Assembly (NCBI GenBank): GCA_000697055.1
Contig: JNDT01001482.1
Span: forward strand, 1 to 36,227
Source of the DNA: Saksenaea vasiformis B4078
Lineage: Eukaryota; Mucoromycota; Mucoromycetes; Mucorales; Saksenaeaceae
DNA length: 36,227 nucleotides
Reading direction: 5' to 3'
Of this stretch, positions 33,712-36,227 are shown one piece after another. Positions within the stretch are counted from its first letter, which is position 1, and each line of letters starts with the position of its first letter. Made by a program: the position numbers and the translations under genes. Under the pieces are notes generated by a model. It had not been told where the DNA came from. It saw only the letters and a program-made list of their open reading frames with translations, and searched no databases.

Positions 33712-34445
33712 GAATGTTGTATCCGACATAGTTACATTACTACACAGTAATTAGAACAACACGTCAGAACATGACAAAAGGTACTGAGGGTGGTTACTTT
33801 ATTAGAACACGGTTCTAGACATGTCTTATCTCATCTATCTGTTGCTGAGATACCAGCGGACACAGAATATATCAGTGTGATATAGCTCAAAAATATAGAC
33901 TTAGTAAATCCTTTGAGACTGAATTACTTTTATTAAATGTTAATGTCTGCTCTTTTATATTATGTTCAGTTCTCTAAAGTATATTCTAATAATAATCTAT
34001 TTTCCATGTAATTCTATTATATGTTAATTTCCTTATTACAAAGCTACATATGTTTGTACTTAGGATATATTTATATATAGAATGGAATATTATTATGTTT
34101 GTTAATATATTAATTCCGATTACTATTTGATCTGTAACTGTACACAGATATTTATTTCTATGTGCACTATGGCATGTCACATATACCACAATCAGGATAA
34201 ACATAATGGTCCCACTCTAGTAAAAGATCATCTAAAGATATCTCTAAACTCCTCTATTCTGCCATTACCCACAAGCACCGTGAATTATTTAAACAATAGA
34301 ACAATCATTTTAATAAAACGATCCTTTTTTGAGTCTCGCTTACTTTCGCGTCCCTATACTTGAATTTGAATACAACATCGAAAAATAATCTCATATCTGT
34401 AATATATGGAGTATTTGCTATCATGTCTTCTGCACAAAATTACTA

Positions 34446-34469
34446 TGCACAGCTGTATGCAGCTGTGCA
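34446..34469. repeat. perfect 10-bp hairpin with a 4-nt loop
   Basis: TGCACAGCTG (34446-34455), loop TATG, then the exact complement CAGCTGTGCA (34460-34469). It stands out from flanking DNA that is over 60% AT. No T-run follows at once, so a terminator role is unlikely. Confidence 0.7.
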
Positions 34470-34790
34470 GGGATTATTGTATTTTAATTTTACTTTGACA
34501 TGGAGATCCGCATGCATGAATATGCAGTCATGGTAATCAGAGCAGAAGGACAATCATATCTATCATTACTCTAAATGAACATGACATTTAATCTATCTTA
34601 ACGAAAGCTCTTATTCAACATACACTGCTGATCACTGTTATTTTTATTATTGTAGAAGAGCCAGTAAAAAGATATATAAGCTGGGTCAATTAATATACAA
34701 TAAAGAATATAATACAAGTCTTAAAGGATTTATCCATCTGATTCTTTTTATTGATTTTCTTCTACAAACCTTTCAATTTCTATATCACAA

Positions 34791-34822
34791 TATCTACAAA
34801 ACTTCTGGACATCCGCCTATGG
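34791..34822. repeat. 32-bp partial copy of the 33.2-33.7 kb repeat
   Basis: It matches 33458-33489 at 30 of 32 positions (core GGACATCCGCCTATGG identical) and then diverges. Confidence 0.7.
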
Positions 34823-35274
34823 CTATATTTATATAATCAGAGATCATGTCTATTATATTGATACAGTGATAGATTATATCTCAGATATGACACAATCGAA
34901 TTGCCTTTTTAAACTTTTATCGAGTTACTGACTCAGTTCAACTAATACAGACAAATGATCCAGAGGATCAGATACATCGTTACAAAAAAAAAAGAATGAC
35001 AGGAACAAAATAAAAATTGAAAAGATAGAGATTATACTATCTAAATATGAAAGGAACCAGAAGCAAAAAAAAAAATGAAGATCGACATGAAATAGAAGAA
35101 AAATGAGAAAAGAAGATATAGTAGAAAGATAAAGAACAAAAAAGTACTGATCATTAGACTAATAGATATAATGATTGGCATCAACTATTACATCTGAGGT
35201 TAGAGGTGGGTCATTGATGTTGATGTTTCATGGGATAGCCGAACAAAGCAAGGAAAAATCACTAAATGATAGGG

Positions 35275-35352
35275 ACAAAATGACCAAAATTACTGTACAA
35301 ATGCCCAAAAAGACCATATTTTAACATTGTTAGATCAGCCCAGAAGAGGCCA
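35275..35352. repeat. dispersed repeat, copy 2
   Basis: Partner of about 32798-32870; the shared core is TTACTGTACAAATG. It ends about 35 bp before the tRNA gene. Confidence 0.5.
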
Positions 35353-35385
35353 GAAAATTCCACACACAATGTGTCAAAAAGCTGT

Positions 35386-35468
35386 GGAGAGATGGCCGAG
35401 TTGGTCTAAGGCGTCAGGTTAAGGCCCTGATCTCTTCGGAGGCGTGGGTTCGAATCCCACTCTCTTCA
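35386..35468 (+). tRNA. tRNA-Leu (anticodon AAG)
   Basis: The 83-nt gene folds as a class II tRNA. The acceptor stem is GGAGAGA with TCTCTTC (one G-U pair) and the discriminator base is A. The D-arm region TGGCCGAGTTGG matches the internal A box. The anticodon stem TCAGG/CCTGA encloses loop TTAAGGC, anticodon AAG, which reads CTT (and CTC with inosine). A long variable arm (CTCTTCGGAGG) is typical of tRNA-Leu. The T-arm GTGGG-TTCGAAT-CCCAC holds the B box. No intron is present and CCA is not encoded. A run of five T (35470-35474) terminates RNA polymerase III. Confidence 0.96.
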
Positions 35469-35469
35469 C

Positions 35470-35474
35470 TTTTT
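35470..35474 (+). terminator. RNA polymerase III terminator
   Basis: Five T residues begin two nucleotides after the tRNA 3' end; a second T-rich run follows. Confidence 0.85.
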
Positions 35475-35762
35475 AATTTTTTATTCTAATTGTCGTTTCC
35501 GTTGTCGCATCGTTGCACTCGATCTCCACTTTTGGTAGTCAGTAACACAACGGATCGAAGTCTCTACAAGGCAACTTCCTTTTGTCTCTCGGCCGTCTTC
35601 CAAAAGCATAAACTTCCCCAAGGACATATCACGCATGAATCCGTTGAAGAACTATTCCTTTTGAGATAGAACAACCGTAAACGATTACATAAGAATAGGC
35701 CTGATTAGAAAATATAAAAAGGGAACATCGTTGGATAATAAAGCATCATCATTCTTCTTCTG

Positions 35763-35902
35763 TTATTCTATTGCTTCGTCTATCATCCTCTGGTGGTCTT
35801 GTTCGGTTATTTCAGATCCGGGATCGATACGACACCGTTTGTCGTTTTCGTAAATGGCCTTGATCTGGGTTTTCTTCCAGTAACGCACTCTGGTCAAACC
35901 CA
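35763..35902 (-). CDS. unidentified C-terminal exon (partial gene)
   Basis: Minus-strand open segment of 45 codons plus stop behind a good acceptor (TTTGATCCCCAG|TGGG). It reads GLTRVRYWKKTQIKAIYEND and continues through KRCRIDPGSEITEQDHQR to a stop at 35763. The composition (basic, then acidic, helix-forming) looks like real protein rather than AT-rich noise. I find no upstream exon with an ATG before the window edge. A TATA-like box (CTATAAAAG, about 36047-36055 on the minus strand) and a pyrimidine-rich leader lie upstream, yet no ATG follows them. So it is either a truncated pseudogene or the last exon of a gene starting beyond 36227. No function is assigned. Confidence 0.35.
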
Positions 35903-36227
35903 CTGGGGATCAAAGGTAAGCAGGTAAAAGTATAAAATATGAACGGTGTAAGTGTGGTTTTGTGTAAGAGAGAAAAAGAAAGAAAAAAAAAGAAAAGAAA
36001 AGAGGAAAAGAAATATGTCGTTCGGTTGTAAGTGAGCACCAGATACTTTTATAGTCGGTATCAAAGACTTCAAAGAGTTAACGATGATAAAGGTATCAAC
36101 GGAGTGATCAGAGATAAAAAGGGAAGCGTGGAAAAAAATAAAGTCAAAGGCGGTAGAAAATCAAAGAGAAACAAAGATACACTTGCTTGCCAAAGTAATA
36201 TCGTGCTGAAAACTGTCTTTATTGTGA
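35903..36227. other. right-edge region with a purine tract
   Basis: A 60-bp purine-rich tract (about 35968-36012, pyrimidine-rich on the minus strand) and a TATA-like motif could be the promoter or leader of the minus-strand exon at 35902-35763. No other feature is seen. Confidence 0.4.

Larger units (their letters stand above)
33712..35385. other. very AT-rich repeat debris
   Basis: No credible gene. It contains the partial repeat copy at 34791-34822, the 10-bp hairpin at 34446-34469 and, just before the tRNA gene, the second dispersed repeat copy at 35275-35352. Frames on both strands are short and rich in Ile/Tyr/Asn. Confidence 0.55.

Noticed and set aside
1..36227. CRISPR array, bacterial operon or prophage signals
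   Set aside because: Spliceosomal introns throughout and no regularly spaced 25-40 bp repeat array; the 41-bp array has only 12-bp repeats in three copies.

Overview
The window looks like nuclear DNA of an early-diverging filamentous fungus, most likely Mucoromycota (Mucorales-type). Genes carry many short introns, mostly about 50-75 nt, intergenic DNA is AT-rich, and the proteins have fungal family signatures. One intron has textbook AT-AC (U12-type) signals, which implies a minor spliceosome; ascomycete yeasts lack one. No database search was possible. All gene models were spliced by eye, using splice signals and reading-frame continuity.

Layout. Positions 25-1688 (minus) hold a decayed copy of an unidentified, probably mobile, gene family. 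The conserved block runs from 2912 to 13116: a group III G-protein alpha subunit (+); ribosomal protein eL37 (-) divergent from an importin-9/Kap114-type karyopherin (+); a membrane transporter of the MFS/MFSD6-like type (-); and cytosolic serine hydroxymethyltransferase (-). Positions 13117-20460 are mostly non-coding, with a second decayed relative of the left-end family at 15261-17076. A HAL/NPR-type Ser/Thr kinase lies at 20461-22000 (-). About 6.7 kb with no recognisable gene follows, then a broken Tc1/mariner-like DDE transposase (28740-29160, -) and an intact tail-anchored glycerophosphodiester phosphodiesterase of the Pgc1 type (29758-30804, +). The right end (30805-36227) is AT-rich and full of decayed repeats. 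It includes a 268-bp-spaced direct duplication whose two copies differ almost only by transitions. It also carries an intact tRNA-Leu(AAG) and one unidentified C-terminal exon.

The genes are independent housekeeping and signalling genes rather than a pathway cluster: cAMP-type G-protein signalling, ribosome, nuclear import, one-carbon metabolism, nutrient/ion transporter control and phospholipid turnover. Most notable are the AT-AC intron in the importin gene, three identical 12-mers at exact 41-bp spacing upstream of the G-alpha gene, the stop-free and phase-neutral first intron of G-alpha, and the CpG-decay signature in the 33.2-33.7 kb duplication.
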